This document shows, one piece after another, positions 6,433 to 7,407 of a DNA stretch of 7,407 bases; the first letter of the stretch is position 1; every line of letters starts with the position of its first letter. The position numbers and the translations under genes are program-made. The notes beneath the pieces are model-generated. The model saw only the letters and a list, made by a program, of their open reading frames with translations, did no database searches and was not told the DNA's origin. Origin of the DNA: Flavobacteriales bacterium (GTDB lineage Bacteria > Bacteroidota > Bacteroidia > Flavobacteriales > Flavobacteriaceae); the NCBI GenBank assembly GCA_011525065.1, contig WTIY01000243.1, forward strand, positions 1 to 7,407, read 5' to 3'.

Positions 6433-6558
6433 GAAATTAATTAAGACAATTTACTTATCCGAACTTGCTTAATCGCCAAAAAAAAAAGAAATTAGAAGAC
6501 TTGTTTTAGAGCGTCATGCTTTGGAACATAACAAGACCAACAATTAAACCATCTAAAT

Positions 6559-7407
6559 ATGACAAAACCGAATGAACAATTCGACGCAATCGTCGTGGGT
6601 TCTGGAATCAGTGGTGGCTGGGCTGCCAAAGAACTCTGTGAGAACGGACTCAAGACGCTTGTATTGGAGCGTGGTCGCATGGTCCGACACATCGAAGACT
6701 ATCCAACTGCCAATAAGGATCCTTGGGATTTTGATTTTAAAAATCGTCGTACTGTAGCGCAACAAAAGCGTCAGGTCAAACAAAACAGAACAGGATATAC
6801 CACTCGTGACGAATCTGCACATTGGTTTGTTGATGACATTATTCACCCGTATAATGAAGTCAAACGCTTTGATTGGATCAGGGGTTATCACGTCGGTGGT
6901 CGCTCCATCATGTGGGGACGTCAATCCTATCGTTTGAGTGACATTGATTTTGAGGCCAACAAAAGAGAGGGCATTGCGGTCGACTGGCCAGTTCGATATG
7001 CGGATATTGCTCCTTGGTACGATAAAGTCGAGGAGTTTATCGGCGTTAGTGGCGAGGCTCTAGGCAAAGAAGTCCTCCCAGATGGGGTATTTTCGCCACC
7101 GATGGAACTCAATTGTGCTGAGCGAGATTTACGTGAAAAAATTGACAATCACTACGATGATGGTCGGGTACTGACTATAGGTCGTGCTGCTCACCTCACT
7201 GGAAATAAGGCCCACGAGGGACGCTCAAATTGCGTCTATCGCAGTCGGTGTATTCGTGGTTGTCCTTTTGGGGGTTATTTCAGTAGCGTGTCCTCAACCT
7301 TGCCGGCCGCAGAGCGTACTGGAAACATGACCCTAAGACCAAATTCTATTGTTCATGAAGTCATTTACGATCCCGAAACACAGCGTGCGTCTGGGGTGCG
7401 TGTGATC
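6559..7407 (+). CDS. GMC-family FAD-dependent sugar dehydrogenase, N-terminal part (cut by window edge)
   Basis: The frame opens at the ATG at 6559 and stays open for 283 codons to the window end; I translated it by hand. It begins with the FAD-binding loop GSGISGGWAAKEL (14-26, GxGxxG at 14-19) and the acidic strand end LERG with Glu37. GYHVGGRSIMWGRQSYRL (109-126) is the second flavin-binding motif of the GMC family, and DWPVRYADIAPWYDKVEEF (142-160) is also typical. Cys225, Cys231 and Cys235 form C-x5-C-x3-C before PFGGYFSS. This spacing matches the 3Fe-4S cysteine motif described in membrane-linked GMC dehydrogenases such as bacterial FAD glucose dehydrogenase, and points to a dehydrogenase, not an oxygen-using oxidase. 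There is no signal peptide, so it is either cytoplasmic or exported with a signal-bearing small subunit. By context it is a candidate glycoside 3-dehydrogenase. The catalytic C-terminal His/Asn region lies beyond the window. Confidence 0.9.
   Translation, partial: MTKPNEQFDAIVVGSGISGGWAAKELCENGLKTLVLERGRMVRHIEDYPTANKDPWDFDFKNRRTVAQQKRQVKQNRTGYTTRDESAHWFVDDIIHPYNEVKRFDWIRGYHVGGRSIMWGRQSYRLSDIDFEANKREGIAVDWPVRYADIAPWYDKVEEFIGVSGEALGKEVLPDGVFSPPMELNCAERDLREKIDNHYDDGRVLTIGRAAHLTGNKAHEGRSNCVYRSRCIRGCPFGGYFSSVSSTLPAAERTGNMTLRPNSIVHEVIYDPETQRASGVRVI

Larger units (their letters stand above)
6316..6558. promoter_or_regulatory. Divergent intergenic regulatory region
   Basis: This 243-nt non-coding region lies between the leftward train and the rightward GMC gene, so it should hold promoters for both. 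It is A/T-rich and contains a T8 run (6363-6370), an A10 run (6478-6487), the palindrome TTAATTAA (6437-6444) and a CpG-centred palindrome (6417-6432), listed separately. I see a plausible leftward promoter but no clear rightward TTTG / TAnnTTTG pair. The short open frames crossing this region lack family-like features. Confidence 0.6.

Noticed and set aside
6478..6487. A10 run as a phase-variation switch for the GMC gene
   Set aside because: A/T runs are common in Bacteroidota intergenic DNA, the tract is about 70 bp from the start and not positioned between recognisable promoter elements, and a single sequence cannot show length variation.
6492..7148. Minus-strand open frames (66, 123 and 73 codons) and a 61-codon plus-strand frame
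   Set aside because: They lie almost entirely over the GMC coding sequence, apart from a short stretch of intergenic region before it, whose motifs (GxGxxG, GGRS, CPFGG) show that the plus strand in the 6559 frame is the real gene.
1..7407. CRISPR array, tRNA or rRNA gene, insertion sequence, SusC/SusD pair
   Set aside because: I saw no regularly spaced direct repeats, no tRNA-like CCA/T-arm pattern, no transposase motifs or terminal inverted repeats, and no TonB-dependent receptor or SusD sequence in any frame.

Overview
The window looks like chromosomal DNA of a marine-type Bacteroidota, most likely a flavobacterium. Supporting this: moderate GC content, A/T-rich start regions with no functional Shine-Dalgarno sequences, several short lipoprotein signal peptides, and protein families typical of that group (DUF1080/3-keto-disaccharide hydrolase lipoproteins, xylose-isomerase-like TIM barrels, NupG-like MFS permeases, GMC dehydrogenases with a CPFGGY motif). 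The taxonomy is inferred from style, not from a marker gene.

Layout. Seven genes run leftward as one closely spaced train. From its 5' end (right) to its 3' end (left) it holds: a TIM-barrel lipoprotein (6315-5356), a 12-TM MFS permease (5330-4098), a cytoplasmic Gfo/Idh/MocA oxidoreductase (4077-2944), a cytoplasmic TIM-barrel isomerase/epimerase-like enzyme (2934-1879), two tandem DUF1080 lipoproteins (1786-1004 and 986-246), and the start of an SdpI-like membrane protein cut by the left edge (229-1). Gaps are 9-25 nt except for 92 nt before the first DUF1080 gene. A 243-nt intergenic region (6316-6558) separates this train from a divergent GMC flavoprotein dehydrogenase (6559 onward), which is cut by the right edge. 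The intergenic region holds a CpG-centred palindrome resembling a LacI-family operator and a plausible leftward Bacteroidota-type promoter.

How the genes may work together. GMC or Gfo/Idh/MocA 3-dehydrogenase, DUF1080 3-keto-glycoside hydrolase and TIM-barrel lyase/epimerase-like proteins are the recurring parts of the known oxidative (3-keto-glycoside) route of sugar breakdown. In that route a hydroxyl is oxidised to a ketone first and the glycosidic bond is then broken by elimination and hydration instead of by a classical glycosidase. Three of the proteins carry lipoprotein signals (outside the cytoplasm), one is a transporter, and two lack signals (cytoplasm). This suggests cleavage of a glycoside or keto-glycoside outside, import by the permease, and finishing or reduction inside. 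No classical glycoside hydrolase, SusC/SusD pair or regulator gene lies in the window. The natural substrate cannot be read from the sequence, and the pathway assignment is inferred from family membership.
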